Shown: one piece after another, positions 48,850 to 60,171 of the stretch
Position numbering within the stretch: the first letter of the stretch is position 1
How the letters are laid out: each line of letters begins with the position of its first letter
DNA from: Cloeon dipterum
Lineage: Eukaryota; Arthropoda; Insecta; Ephemeroptera; Baetidae
NCBI RefSeq assembly: GCF_949628265.1
Contig: NC_088788.1
Location: 9,982,001-10,046,000 of the forward strand
Length of the DNA: 64,000 nt
Direction of reading: 5' to 3'
Made by a program: the position numbers and the translations under genes
Notes under the pieces: model-generated
The model's input: the letters and a program-made list of their open reading frames with translations, nothing else
Told to the model about the DNA's origin: nothing
Databases searched by the model: none

Positions 48850-50164
48850 CTAAATAATAATAATATTGCTTTTATTTGCATTAGGGTTATTTTTGTAGGC
48901 CCAGTGCTAGTAGTGAGATAAGAAATTGAATTGACACTCAATTTGCTATTAAAGTAACTTTTAGTATAGATTCTCTGGACCAAATCATTCTTATTTCTTT
49001 GAGGGTTTTCTGGCTAGTTCTCGCATGGAAGAAATTTAAATAAGAATTGTATGGAAGGAATGCTGTGGAACGATTATAAAAATCCACATTTCTGCTTGAT
49101 CAAGCAACTTTGCAGGAGATTTATTTTGTGTTAAAATTTTGAGAAACAAAGAGGCATTAATAAAAAGATTTTCAGTTCTAACACTCATTTGTTTTAATAT
49201 TACACCCTAATTTGGAACTCGTTGAATGCGTGGGTATGATCAGGGCTTCCCAGTTCCCAGCAATGCGTTAAACCAGGTTAAGCAAACTAGGATGCTGCCT
49301 TCCAAATTTATTTGTTAGCTCACAATCGGTTCTGCAAGTTTGATAATTCGTAAGGAAAATCATTAAAATTTAACACTTATTAATGCAGATTTATTGTTAG
49401 CTGAGTAGCAAATGATTAGAATTTCCCTCGTCGCCTTCACTCTAGCAAACTAGACAAATTCCGGGCTCTTTTCATGCAACTGAAAATAATTCAGTTTAGT
49501 TTCTGAGCTTTGCACAATTTTTCGAATTTTTCCGAAAAGTTTGTTTGAGCTATAGCCAACCATGGTGCATAATTCTCCCTCTGGTCGCTTACATTTATCT
49601 TTACTAATAGCTCTACTGATAGAGTAAAAAATTACTAACTTTGGCAACCACTTACACGATTTGGTGCAATGCCATTCTTATGAAAAAAAAACGAGAGAGT
49701 AAGTAACGATAAGTAAGAAGTGTAAACTTATTAAAATATAAACATGTCAAATATATTTCGCTTGCACCCATAAAAAACTTCACCTGGACTTCTGGACTTT
49801 GCCCCTCAATCGCAGTTCTGATAATGGGAGCAACCGCATTTTCAACGTGGCTTTCGCGTCAACGTTTAAATTCAATCCGCCAATAGAATGTGGGCGCTGA
49901 ACGCTTACCACGCCCCCTCAACATGCTGATTATCTTGTTTTCATTTTCATTAAAGCAGTGAACCTTGTCAACGAAATCCGATTTAAAAATCATTCTCTCT
50001 CACTAAATCAATTTATTCAACATTATAAATTCTTGATATTCTCACCATTAAGGTCTGTAATTTTAATTATTATTGTAATATCACGAAATACAGCTGAAGT
50101 ATGTTATATTTTGTAACTACAGAATTCGCTGAGCCCAAAAGACGGTTGTTCGTGTTGATTCAGA
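48850..50164. other. Intergenic region oskar to PDRG1
   Basis: AT-rich, with no supported gene. It should hold the PDRG1 promoter close to 50100, but I see no core element I would name. Confidence 0.5.
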
Positions 50165-50644
50165 ATGGAATCTCAGTGGCCCTCTGAATTTCCAGTTGAG
50201 CTGCGGCACTTGATAGCCACAAACAGAGCCGCTGAGGAAGTGTTAGCGGACCGACATGCCCTCATCGAGGCGGACAAAAGCCGTCAAAACATGCGAGTTG
50301 CAGCTCGCTCTATTGAGCAAAGTGCGGGTGGCCCTGATGAGCGAATAACGCTGCTGACCGGCGCTGTGATGTTCAAACTGCCCAAGAAAGATGTGCAGAG
50401 CATTCTCAAGAGGGGTAATTTAGATGTTGTGAAATATTTTCAGAGGTTGTAGCATTATGTTTGAACAGATTTGCTGGAGTTGGACATCGAGAGCAACCGT
50501 ATCCGAAGCGAATTGAAAGAAAAGGTCAATCTATTGCAAGAGCTAGAGCTGAAAGACCCGCTCAAGGGCTTCGACTTGAAGCCTCTGTCCAAGGTCGAAA
50601 TGGCTGCGGTTGGGCAGGTCTTGGGGAGATCATCCAGGGATTAA
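50165..50644 (+). CDS. PDRG1: p53 and DNA damage-regulated protein 1 (prefoldin-like)
   Basis: PDRG1 is a small beta-type prefoldin-like subunit of the URI/R2TP (PAQosome) cochaperone complex, which helps assemble RNA polymerases and PIKKs. Exons: 50165-50414 and 50469-50644, a 54-bp GT-AG intron, 141 residues (human 133). The N-terminal helix has AEEVLADRHALIEADKSRQN (23-42), matching the family's 'AEEVLADK..IV.LD..RN' signature. The central beta-hairpin is TLLTGAVMFKLPK. The C-terminal helix is followed by DPLKGFDLKPLSKVEM, the family's conserved tail. The ATG follows an in-frame stop and an A-rich context. A good donor-like AAA|GTAAGT occurs just after the stop codon and could be chance or a 3' UTR intron. 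It converges on CFAP36 with 116 bp between stop codons. Confidence 0.88.
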
Positions 50645-50680
50645 AAAGTGATTCAACAAAGTAAGTGCGAATTATCTTTC

Positions 50681-50686
50681 TTTATT
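50681..50686 (-). other. Polyadenylation signal AATAAA, CFAP36
   Basis: Minus-strand AATAAA about 75 nt past the CFAP36 stop. It lies inside the region the convergent PDRG1 transcript must also cover, so the two 3' UTRs probably overlap. Confidence 0.55.
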
Positions 50687-50760
50687 TTTTCAAAATGTCT
50701 TGGAATACACGTAACATTAATTAAATCATGAAAGCGCCAATCACGTCAGTTAAAAATCGA

Positions 50761-52436
50761 TCACTTCTTGTTGATTATCTCAGCTTTGAGTCGGTTGACA
50801 AGGGCCCTTCGCATCTGCAACGCTTCCTCGGATTCGGTTTGATGCGTTATCTCATGCTCCTCGGTCACTATTTCCACCTTTTTCTTCTCAGCCGCCTCTT
50901 GCGGACGTGTCTTGCCCTTGGCCAGCAGCAGTTTATCCCTCTGCTGGCACAGGTACTCCTTCCTCCGCTTGATCTCCTCTTCTGTGAGGGCTTCTGGTTT
51001 TTTAGGAGCCTCCGTCTTCCTCTCTAATAGGTCCAAATCTTAAATTACCCCCTCTCATGGACGGAATTTTTGTTTCTTACCTTTCTTAGAGGTTGTTGGT
51101 GCTTCCACTTTGCGCGTGTCCTCAGCCAGGCTCAGTCTGTTTAACTTCTTGTTCATCCTCTCCAAAATCTGCGCCTCTTCCATCGAGCGTCTGTTGCATT
51201 TTTTAATTTTTATTTGCAGAATTCGATTTTCGACTCACCGCAGCACATGTTTGAGGAGCCTATCCTCTCCGTTTCCGGTGAGAAGCGTTCCGTCCTCGCT
51301 GTAGTCAAGCGGCAGTGGTGCTCCACTCTGACTCCTGATGGCGCTCAGCGCCTGCAGTTGCAGCTCAAGGTTGTGCAGGCCCATCAGGTGGCTGAAGGCC
51401 GCAAAATCCGAAGCAGCCCAGATTTGCTCCAAAAGGGCGCCCTAATTTTAAATTAATTAATTTTAAGAAAATTATTAAAGAAGAATATTGGTTGAAAAAT
51501 ATTATGGCTTTTGTTGTAGGTTATTGGCTGACCTCAAGAATTCAAAATAATTCCTTTGCAAACCCGGTTTTTTAGTGAAATAAGAAAAATTGGACAAGCG
51601 TGCTTAAATATCTTCTAAAACTGAAACAAATTATTAATTTGCTTTGGACACTTCGGAGTAGGGAGGTTAGGGGTATCAAGAGGTTTTACACGCGACTTTC
51701 TCTTTGTAGACAGGAGGATTTTCAATGCGTTTTGCTTTTAAAAAACCTTCAAGATTTGATTTAAAATATTAAAATTCAATTCAATTGGGATAAATATGAA
51801 ATAGTTTCGTTTCATTGGACAAGTTCACTGACCTATTTTATTACTTCAAAGCCCAATTTCTGACAAATTTTTTATTTAAATTAAGAATCAATTTAATAAT
51901 TAAATTCCCCTATGCCCATAAATTTATGGATTTTAAATTTTTATGTTTCAAAACTTCAAAAATTCAACGAATTTATTTTACTTATTATTGATTTCAATTT
52001 TATTCAGAAACTTACTGGTTGAAATCTGGCCGCGGTATTTGTGTTTTGGTTGCTGACCGCATCCTGAAATTGCACCGGCGTAATTTGCAACTCTTCCACG
52101 AATCCGCCCAGCAGTGAATCAACCTGCCAATATCACAATAAAATTCTCACTATCAATAAAAAACACATCCGGCAGGCGTCATTCTCTCTCTCACCAGAGT
52201 TCTGTACTCGACGTGCACCTGTCGATGGTCCTGAGTGTCGTGCTCGCCATCAGGATCGAATACTGCCATAGATTTTAATTAAAAACCCAGAAAAATAATT
52301 TTAATCACGTACTGGCGCAGTGCTTCTCGATGAAAGCTGCGATTGGCTTGTTCCACACGGGTCCGCTGAGGAACTGAATCAGGGAGTCGATGACCCAGGA
52401 GTTGCCATCGGAAGGGTCGTCCTTTCCACTGCTCAT
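50761..52436 (-). CDS. CFAP36: Cilia- and flagella-associated protein 36 (BART-like domain)
   Basis: CFAP36 (CCDC104/BARTL1) binds the ciliary GTPase ARL3 through its N-terminal BART-like helical domain. Exons: 52436-52313, 52262-52195, 52123-52016, 51441-51239, 51190-51081, 51038-50761; all GT-AG and in phase, 296 residues (human about 342). The BART domain covers about residues 10-130: WVIDSLIQFLSGPVWNKPIA, a VEYRTLVDSLLGGFVEEL helix and a LELQLQALSAI segment. The middle is short and variable. The C-terminal coiled coil has TEEEIKRRKEYLCQQRDKLL and ends RRALVNRLKAEIINKK, matching the vertebrate 'LLKRRLLAEKLKEEVINK' tail. An X-box-like RFX site lies 51 bp upstream of the ATG, which fits a ciliary gene. 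The gene is tandem with DXO and convergent with PDRG1. Confidence 0.88.
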
Positions 52437-52486
52437 TTTGCCAGCAGACTGACCGACGACTGCTCGGCCGAGTTGTGTGGCGGTGC

Positions 52487-52500
52487 GTTGCCATGACGAC
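52487..52500 (+). promoter_or_regulatory. X-box (RFX-type) site upstream of CFAP36
   Basis: GTTGCCATGACGAC fits the RFX consensus RYYNYY-N2-RRNRRY at every fixed position. On the CFAP36 strand it reads GTCGTC-AT-GGCAAC with one perfect GGCAAC half-site. It ends 51 bp upstream of the start codon, close to where RFX sites sit in many ciliary genes. Confidence 0.6.
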
Positions 52501-53641
52501 CAGGCCGGCCAGTGACTAACAAGCAATGCAGCGCGCTAAACTTCCACATGAGTCACTCATGAAAGCTCTCCAATCGTTACAATTAATTAGAAAAAAAAGA
52601 ATGGTTCACACGCATGTTTCAGAGTAATGACCTCAATTATAAAAACATCATTGTTTCAGACTAAAAAATTAACGGATAATTTTATTGAAATCATTTTGTA
52701 TAAAAAGAGATTGTAGATAGTCACGCCGGAGTTGCGATTTTCACGTTCAATCTACATAAATCAGCGAGGAGTTTACATTTCGCTAGCCTTTTTTGTGTTA
52801 CTGTTTAAGAAAGGGATGCCAGCAGTTTATATGACTGCGAACAGAGCACAAATCACCTTTCTTATGGCTGCGTGTGAGAGGAAATAATGTGCTTCATGCC
52901 CTCTCAGGTTTAAAAGGCGATCTGATATTATTGGCCCGGGAGGCGGAAGGCACAATATTTGTTCAACAAGAAAGCTTTCAATTCAAATTAGTTTTGGCCG
53001 AGCTTAGTGCGGGCGGGCGGTTGTTTTGCTTTTTTCAGTCAATCAATCATGATCGATCAAAATTAATAACTTCGATAATTTCGCTCGTGCCATAATAAAG
53101 TGAATAATTGTTCCGCAATCAAAGTCTGACAGCGCTTTCTGTTCTGTCAAAAGGGCACAAACTGACCATGTCTTGGACTAAACCAAAACGTTAGAATGAC
53201 TGAATTCTCTGTTGCCACACTAAAAACAATAACACCTTATGCCGTCAAACAGGGTGGCATAACTCATTGTCAGCTCTGATAGGTATTGCGGCTATTGAGC
53301 AGAATGTCTTATTATAAATAATTTTTTATAAATTCTGGACAACTTTTCTCGCGATGTGCAACAACAAATGATCATTATCCAGGATTCTATAAATACCACG
53401 TATTTTCAAATCACTCCCAAACATAGAAAAAGAAAAGAATTTTCTTTTACAAATGGAATTCGCGTTCAAAAAAGCCGGTCTGATTGAGCTCTACGGCTTG
53501 AGATATTTTAATTCGTCACTTCACTGATAAATTTCCAATAAATCTAAATAATTGAAAACTCGCACTCACAAGGAATGCTAATTTATAAGATAAACTTTTT
53601 AATACCACATTCACGTGCTTAATATTGATTTCAAATTGATC
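52501..53641. other. Intergenic region CFAP36 to DXO
   Basis: About 1.1 kb with no supported gene. The first part is presumed CFAP36 upstream DNA. The right end should carry the DXO 3' UTR, with a minus-strand AATAAA at 53642-53647, 92 nt past the DXO stop. Confidence 0.55.
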
Positions 53642-53738
53642 TTTATTATGTGGTCTGCAGGGCAGCACTGCCCTAGACATTGCAGTTAAAAAAACAACAA
53701 CTTCCACAGTAACATATTCGTCAAAAATAAAATCAAAT

Positions 53739-56282
53739 TTAGGGCACAGTGTCAAGCCAGCTTTGAAACCAGTCAGGCAAGAAGTTGCAATTGTTGCCTG
53801 GCGGCAGTTTCCTGGCTGAGTAGCTCGATTCACCGGGGTACCAAACAAACTCAAAAACGTCACTTTCTGTCGCGTCTTTCATCACGTGTTTGACAAAGCT
53901 CAGGAAGTCTCTCAAAAACACCACACACCTGGGAGCGCTCCATCCCTGAAAATCAAATTAAGTTTAATATGACAATGAGTGAACTGCGTGCTAAGAATTC
54001 GCTTACCTTTGCCATTTTAGGGATGTTTGCCACTGCCATTTGCTCCAAACGCTTCACCATTCCCTCGTCGTTTCTGTATCCGACCACGATCGAGTCGATT
54101 TTCGCCAGCATGCTTTGCGTCCACCACTTAATCAGCTTGTGCCTGGTAAATTATTTTTTATTGAGTTACAAAATAGAACCAGAATAAATTAGTCATTTGA
54201 TTAAAAAGTAAAAAATGGCCTAGGAGAAATATAATCACCTGCAAAACGAGTAGTTGTTGGCATTCTGGTGGCAGGTTTTCAGCTCAATTAGTTTCGCCTG
54301 GTAAAGGTCCTGCAGGTCTTCCTTTTTGGTCAGACCGTCAATTTCGGCGGCGTAAATGAGAGTGTTCGGTCCGAGCATGGACTGGTACACAATGTTGAGC
54401 TCCTCGTACTGGGACATGGGCTGCGTTGCGTCTGGTGGCTTCCCAGGCTCGTCTGTGAAACGTTAGAAATTATATTTCAAGCACTTGACATTTCAATTAC
54501 TTAAATTTATCTTTAACTTACTGTAGCTACAGTTAATATGGAATTATATTGGTAAAATAATTAAACAATTACTGTACAAAAATGATTAGCAGTATTTAAA
54601 TTTAATTCTACCTTCATGATTCAATACAAGCTGAAGGCTTAAACTGAAAAATATGCCTTTTATTAATTAAAAAAATTGTGTAATTTTATTTTTGTTATAA
54701 TTAAAGTAAAATTAAGGAACAAACCTGAAACCATGTAGTGCTCAAACTTGTGCCCCCACTTGGTAAACTTGGCCATGTCGGGGTTCTCTGCCTGCGCCTG
54801 TCTGTCCTTTCTGTTTTCCTCCGTGAAAAATTGGCACAAATACGTTGTCCCCTTGGCTTTTATCGCACAGACCCTGAGACTGTCTTTATTCTGGTACGGC
54901 ACGCACATGAGCTGGTACAAGATCCCGCGGTAGCAGACGAAATCTGCGTCAGGGCTGAAATTTCCAAGTTGCTTTTAAATTTTAAAAAAAGGACAAAAAG
55001 TATCATTTACTTGAAGCCAAATAGATAAATATAATTTAATTATTTTTATCATGCGCAAGCCGTAAGTGTTTAAATGTAAAGAATGTTACGCATTTTTGCT
55101 GCGATTTCCTGCTTCAGTACATTCTTTGAACATAAAATTATTTCTTTGATAGGCTTACACCAAAAAATAATTTAGCCAACTGCTATATGTACTGATTTTA
55201 TATTAGCCCACGAAGAGAAATTATTTTAATTGCAGGATTTGAGTCTAAAATTGAGGCAGATATGCTTTAAAATCAGAATTATTAACCAACGATGCTGTAT
55301 AATGGCGGCCTCAAAGTGGAATGATACTGGGCAACAATTGAAAATTATTTAAATTGTTGGATGCCTTCAACAATTGACCGATAAACAATTTGTTCAACAA
55401 TTTGCAATAATAAAAAAGACGTTCCTACAGTAAAAATTCAAATTTTGCCAATTTTCTCCAAAATTTACAGTGATCGAACATATTTTCTTGGCATATGTAT
55501 TCCGATTCCTCTCGTCGAGTTCTGTTCAACGGTGTATGCCACTTATTGGGGAAACTCTTGGTTTTGAAATTAAATAGGATTTCAAGTAAGGAGACAGCCA
55601 GTACCATTTGAAAAGCACGGTAACTTTCCAGCCAATTTTCTCAAAAAATTACAGCGCTCCTTAGGTCAATTTAGGCTTTAACTGGATCCTAAGGTATGAA
55701 TTTATGCATTGGCAACAAGCATTTTCCAGGCTTTTCCAGTATCATTCCTCTTTAACCGTGAATTAAACCTCAAATAACTAAAACGATAATTTGGAGCACA
55801 TGTCATGAACTGTGAAACTGATCCAATAAGATATTTGGAGCAATTTTTTACCCAAACATTTTTGTATCAGAATGAAAATTAAAAATTGAATTTCCTATAT
55901 TTAAAATGATAATGGCTAGTGGTATTTTAATTTTTTATAAAAATTGGTTTGTCCGTCATATTTTTTACCTTTTAGGCTTGCCTTCAGAGTCTTTAGAATT
56001 TTCAACCACCCATTTGAGAATGGAATCGATGGACTCCTTCATCTCAATTTGCGGCTTGTAAACGTCCTCCTCGTGTTTTTGATTGAGATCAAAGCTGACT
56101 TGCTTCATATTCCTTGGCAGGTACAGGTACTTGGCGTACTGCTCGTCCTTGCAGTAATTTCCGTGCCGATCCTTGTTGTACCACCCCGCGATCTGCTTCA
56201 CCTTGAATAGATCATCCACGTCGCTCAGGTCGTACAGGTCGTCGTCCTCCAGCTCCATCGTGTACTTCGTCTTGGAATCCAT
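53739..56282 (-). CDS. DXO: DXO/Rai1-family decapping and 5'-exoribonuclease
   Basis: DXO/Rai1 proteins remove incomplete or non-canonical 5' caps (pyrophosphohydrolase, decapping, deNADding) and degrade the RNA 5' to 3'. Exons: 56282-55969, 54954-54725, 54452-54239, 54142-54007, 53945-53739; all GT-AG, in phase, 366 residues (human 396). The metal-binding motifs are present: WGHKFE with Glu176, AEIDG with Glu218 and Asp220, and LIELKT with Glu238 and Lys240. Their spacing (42, 2, 18, 2) nearly equals human DXO (42, 2, 17, 2), so the enzyme should be active. The C-terminal WYNKDRHGNY-type N-lobe partner and the FLRDFLSFV and FVWYPG segments are family-like. The first intron carries an AATGATACTGG repeat. 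The 5' end faces TSSC4 across 300 bp. Insects often have one such gene, so DXO versus Rai1 naming is loose. Confidence 0.93.
55313..55753 (+). mobile_element. AATGATACTGG repeat, copy D (putative MITE) in a DXO intron
   Basis: About 441 bp, the best-preserved copy. The left terminus is AAAGTGGAATGATACTGG and the right terminus, read inward, is AAAGAGGAATGATACTGG, an 18-bp inverted repeat with one mismatch. It sits in the first intron of DXO, which at 1,014 bp is the gene's longest. No convincing target duplication was found, so the superfamily is unresolved. Confidence 0.75.
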
Positions 56283-56582
56283 TTCTCTGTCTTAAATAAT
56301 TAAAAACTTTCGAAGAGTGCGCCTTCAAGAAGCAAGCTTTCACGTTTTCGCTTTGTTTTTGTGATTCCCCCTCTTCTTTCAAATTCCCTCTCATTGATTC
56401 AATGCATGCGCATGTTTACCAACAAAAGCCAATCAGCTGATTTGTTTATATACATAACGCTGGTGGCTGGTGACTGAATCTGCGTGAATTTCATGTAATT
56501 TTTACTCTTTAGATCCATCACGGACACTTTTTAACTTCTTAATTTGTATCAGCAGGTGACGCTCGAGGGTTTAAATCAAAAA
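56283..56582. promoter_or_regulatory. Divergent promoter region DXO / TSSC4
   Basis: Only 300 bp separates the two start codons on opposite strands, so 5' UTRs and core promoters must share it. I see no TATA box or other element I would claim. A CAG|GTGACG near 56557 could be a chance acceptor. Confidence 0.6.
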
Positions 56583-57284
56583 ATGTCCGGAGAATTCCGC
56601 CTTTGGGGCGGAGACGCAGAGTTCAACTCGCGCAACAAGAGCGTGTTCGACCAGCTAAGTTCGCTGTCCCCGCGGTCGGCAGCGGCGGCGCCAGCCGTGT
56701 CGCTGAGCGACCTGTCGAGGGCGTCGCCGCGGCGCCGCTCGAAGGAGAAGGAGACAACGCGACAGCTGCGCGGCCAGGAGAGTCTGTTCAAGCGTCCGGA
56801 GCTTCCGCCGCCGCGGCACCAACCGCGACAGCCGCCGGATCACCACAAGAATCCGCACAGGTGGACGCACTACACCCTCGGCGACGTCAGTCGCGACGAC
56901 ATGTCCGACCGGACAAACACCAGCACTGCCCTCTCTTTCCTCGACGAGCTGCGCAAGCGGCGTGAACGCGACGGAGAGGACATGGAGGTGGACGGCCAGC
57001 CGCCGCAGCCTGTCCTGTTTAAAAAGCCCGTTAGGAGTGCTAGGGACAGGAAGAAGAGTCCAGAGCCTAGTAAGAGTGGAGAAGGGCCCGTCTTCCAAGG
57101 CACCAAAAGGGTCATGCCCGAATATGTTGTCGGACAGAAGAGAAGGGGTGTGGGCCGTGAGGCGAAGGAATCGCGGAAAGGAGACAAACCAATGCACTCG
57201 GACAGTAAAAAACTTAAACTGCTCCACTTGTTGAAAGATGACGATGATGATGATCAGGACAATGCAACTGTTGATAGTGACTAA
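56583..57284 (+). CDS. TSSC4: TSSC4-like U5 snRNP assembly factor
   Basis: TSSC4 is an intrinsically disordered nuclear factor that helps U5 snRNP and tri-snRNP assembly in vertebrates. Single coding exon, 233 residues from the first ATG (MSGEFRLWGG). Family-like segments: FNSRNKSVFDQLSSL (16-30), the core QESLFKRPELPPPR and KNPHRWTHYTLGDVS (about 75-115, matching the 'NPERWTKYSLEDV' signature), and TALSFLDELRKRR. The middle is rich in Arg, Ser and Pro, and the protein ends in a basic KKLKLLHLLK stretch followed by a run of Asp. The N-terminal third is very GC-rich, producing long chance frames on both strands. An ATTAAA hexamer at 57318 may be its polyadenylation signal. Low-complexity content lowers certainty, but the WTHY core is distinctive. 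Confidence 0.8.
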   Translation: MSGEFRLWGGDAEFNSRNKSVFDQLSSLSPRSAAAAPAVSLSDLSRASPRRRSKEKETTRQLRGQESLFKRPELPPPRHQPRQPPDHHKNPHRWTHYTLGDVSRDDMSDRTNTSTALSFLDELRKRRERDGEDMEVDGQPPQPVLFKKPVRSARDRKKSPEPSKSGEGPVFQGTKRVMPEYVVGQKRRGVGREAKESRKGDKPMHSDSKKLKLLHLLKDDDDDDQDNATVDSD

Positions 57285-57758
57285 GTAAAGTTTAGTAATT
57301 ACTACTATTGTAAGATAATTAAAAATAATGTATAAAAAAGATTTTTCTCTGTTTGTTTTGTATTTTAAGACGTGGCTATAGGTTTAGAAATATCATTAAT
57401 CATGTAAGTGGAACATCTTGATCTTGATCATATGACTTTTCCTACTTTGAAATCTCAAATTTTCTCTTTAATACAAATCCATTAAAATATTTTTTCAACA
57501 TCTGGACACAAATTGGTCAGCTCAATTAATTGAGAGAATTTAAAGAGCTTTTTACGCTATAGATATGCGCGGAAAATGCAGTAAATAATTTCTTCGCGTC
57601 ACAAAAACATTATTGTAAACAACTAAACATAAAATAGAGCTGAAAAGATGATAAAAGCAGTAATCCAAACTAAAAAAAACGAATTTATTATAATTCATTC
57701 TGGTCTACTGTACTATTAAGTTGGTAACACTGGTAGAGTAGAGTGTACATAAACAAGA

Positions 57759-60025
57759 ATGGCGACCGCTTCAGCGCTGGAGCAATTCGTGAACAGTGTC
57801 CGAAGTCACTCCGCAAGTGGTAAAAAATCCATCCTTCCTCTTGCATATACGTTAATTCGAGTTAAAAATGCAAACTTTCCTTTTCCCGCTGATAAAACGC
57901 CTTTTTCGGACATGCAGTTCTAAGAAATTAACGCTCTAAATCAAAAGTGCCGACACATTGTCGTCATTGTTTTTCTTCCTGGGCTTATTTTCCAATTTAA
58001 ATAAATTAACAAATTTTTCCCAACCAACAGGGAGCTTCAGAGACTTGGCTGAGCTGCTGCCCAAATGCAGCGAGGTGCTGACCAGAAACAGCCAACATCT
58101 GGACAACGTGCTTGAGACGCTGAACGTAAATCAACACTCGCTCGGAATCCTCGCCGTCCTGGTTGCAAAATTTTCCTCGAATCCTCAGCCAGAGCAGGCA
58201 GACAGTCTGTTCTCTCAGTTCCAAGACTTCATTAATGATTTCAACGTCAGCCAAGTCCGCAATGCCATCGACATCTGTTAGTTTTGTATTTTTCTTGAAA
58301 AATACGATTGATAAAAATAACTTTTTTGTTATTTTTCAGTCGCCGAGCTGTGTCACCTGTTCACCAAGTGGATGGTGGAGCGAAAGACCGTCATGAAAGG
58401 CATTGATGTGCTGCGGAGAGCAATTCACCGCATCCAAACCAACGAGGCACAGCTGACCTCCGTGCACGCTGACCTCTGCCAACTCTGCCTGCTTTCCAAA
58501 TGCCTCAAACCTGCCATCCAGGTTAACACAACAACTACATTTTAAGAAGGGGCATGATTATAATATTTTACTGTTAAAATTGTCTCATTCTTTGGGGAGA
58601 AGTTTGAAATAATTCGCTCAACATAATGTGGTATTGCTTTCAAAGGGGATATATTTTCAGTCTTTTACATTTTTATATTAGAAAATGATAAATAATTATT
58701 ATTTCAGGTGCTGGACGTGGACATCACAAGTATTCTCCCCGAATATGAAGCGCCAGTGCAAGCGCACCAATTCGAGTCAGAACACTTTTTGCGTTATTTC
58801 TACTACGGTGGCATGATCTACACAGCCGTGAAGCAATATGACAGGGCGCTCTACTTTTACGAGGTGGCGCTGACCACGCCAGCCTTTGCCGTCTCTCACG
58901 TCATGCTCGAAGCCTACAAAAAGTTTATCCTGGTGTCCCTCATCCTTCAAGGAAAGGTAAAAAATTCGCATGTGTGACTGAAGTGTCCTCCAAATTTTCA
59001 ACAGCATTATTAATTTTAGCCTTAAAAATTTAGAAATAAATTAATCATTTTTCAGCTAAAAATATAAATCTAAAAGAAATTTATAGTTGTACATCTTGTA
59101 GTTTACTTTAAAAAATTCAATTCGCTCCTTAATTTAAGGTTTCAGAAAATTACGATTTAATTATTTTATCTCCATTAATTTCCTCAGCTGAATCCATTGC
59201 CTAAGTACACATCACAGGCTATGATGCGGTTCATCAAGCCTCTGAGCCAAACCTACTTGGACATTGCCACCGCGTACAGCACGAACTCAATCACTGATGT
59301 CCAAGCAGCTGTCAACAAGCACAGAGAAGTTCTTGAAAGGTACCGCATTAACAACTGTCAAATTTATTTTCTGTTTTTCGGTTTCTATTTGATAACTTCC
59401 CCTATTTGTGTCTCTTACACATTGTCTTTAAAATTGAAAAGTAGAAACTTAATTAAAAAAAAACGTTGCAGGGATAACAACCTCGGCTTGGCGAAGCAGG
59501 TGGTTGCGTCGCTGACCAAGAAGAACATCCAGAGGTTAACCAAAACGTTCATCACGCTGTCGCTGTCTGACGTGGCCAGCAGGGTGCAGCTGGCTGGACC
59601 AGCGGAGGCCGAGAGCCTCATTCTGAACATGATCGAAGATGGCGAGATCTTTGCCACGATCAACCAGAGGGACGGCATGGTCGTGTTCAACGAGGACCCT
59701 GAGATGTACAACAGCCCTGAAATGCTGCACAGACTGAGACACGAGGTGACATTATTTTATTTTTCCTTTTATATTAAATTAATTGACTTAATTTTTGTTT
59801 TTGGCATGTCTATCCCATCTGATCACCGCAATAATAATTCAATCTTTGTTTCAGATGACTGTTTGCATGGAACTAGACAGGAAGGTGCAAAGTATGGAAG
59901 AGGAGATCACCACCAACCCACAGTTCGTGAAGAAAGCGGGTGTTGGTGCTGAGGAAGAAATAGCTCCACCAGCCGGAACACAGACTCCCAAGGCTGCAGG
60001 CATCGCCAACACGTACAGTGTTTGA
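57759..60025 (+). CDS. CSN3: COP9 signalosome complex subunit 3
   Basis: CSN3 is a PCI-domain scaffold subunit of the COP9 signalosome, which removes NEDD8 from cullins. Exons: 57759-57819, 58031-58276, 58340-58521, 58708-58956, 59188-59339, 59472-59745, 59855-60025; all GT-AG, in phase, 444 residues (human 423). The N-terminus, [12 protein letters not shown] (4-15), is almost identical to vertebrate CSN3. Helical repeats follow, with [18 protein letters not shown] and [20 protein letters not shown]. The PCI region includes [34 protein letters not shown] and [18 protein letters not shown]. The C-terminal helix contains [10 protein letters not shown]. The stop is followed by AATAAA at 60166. 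It converges with RpL18. Confidence 0.97.
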
Positions 60026-60165
60026 GCTACAATCGCTTATACAAATAATTTGTAAAAAAATCTGAATTACTATGTAATGTCTGACCGAATTAAAACTCAC
60101 AGAAGGAAGGCTAATTTTCAATGAATTAGGTCGTCGTAACATGTGGAAATTTAGGCAAAAAAGAA

Positions 60166-60171
60166 AATAAA
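60166..60171 (+). other. Polyadenylation signal AATAAA, CSN3
   Basis: Canonical hexamer 141 nt past the CSN3 stop codon. Confidence 0.6.
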
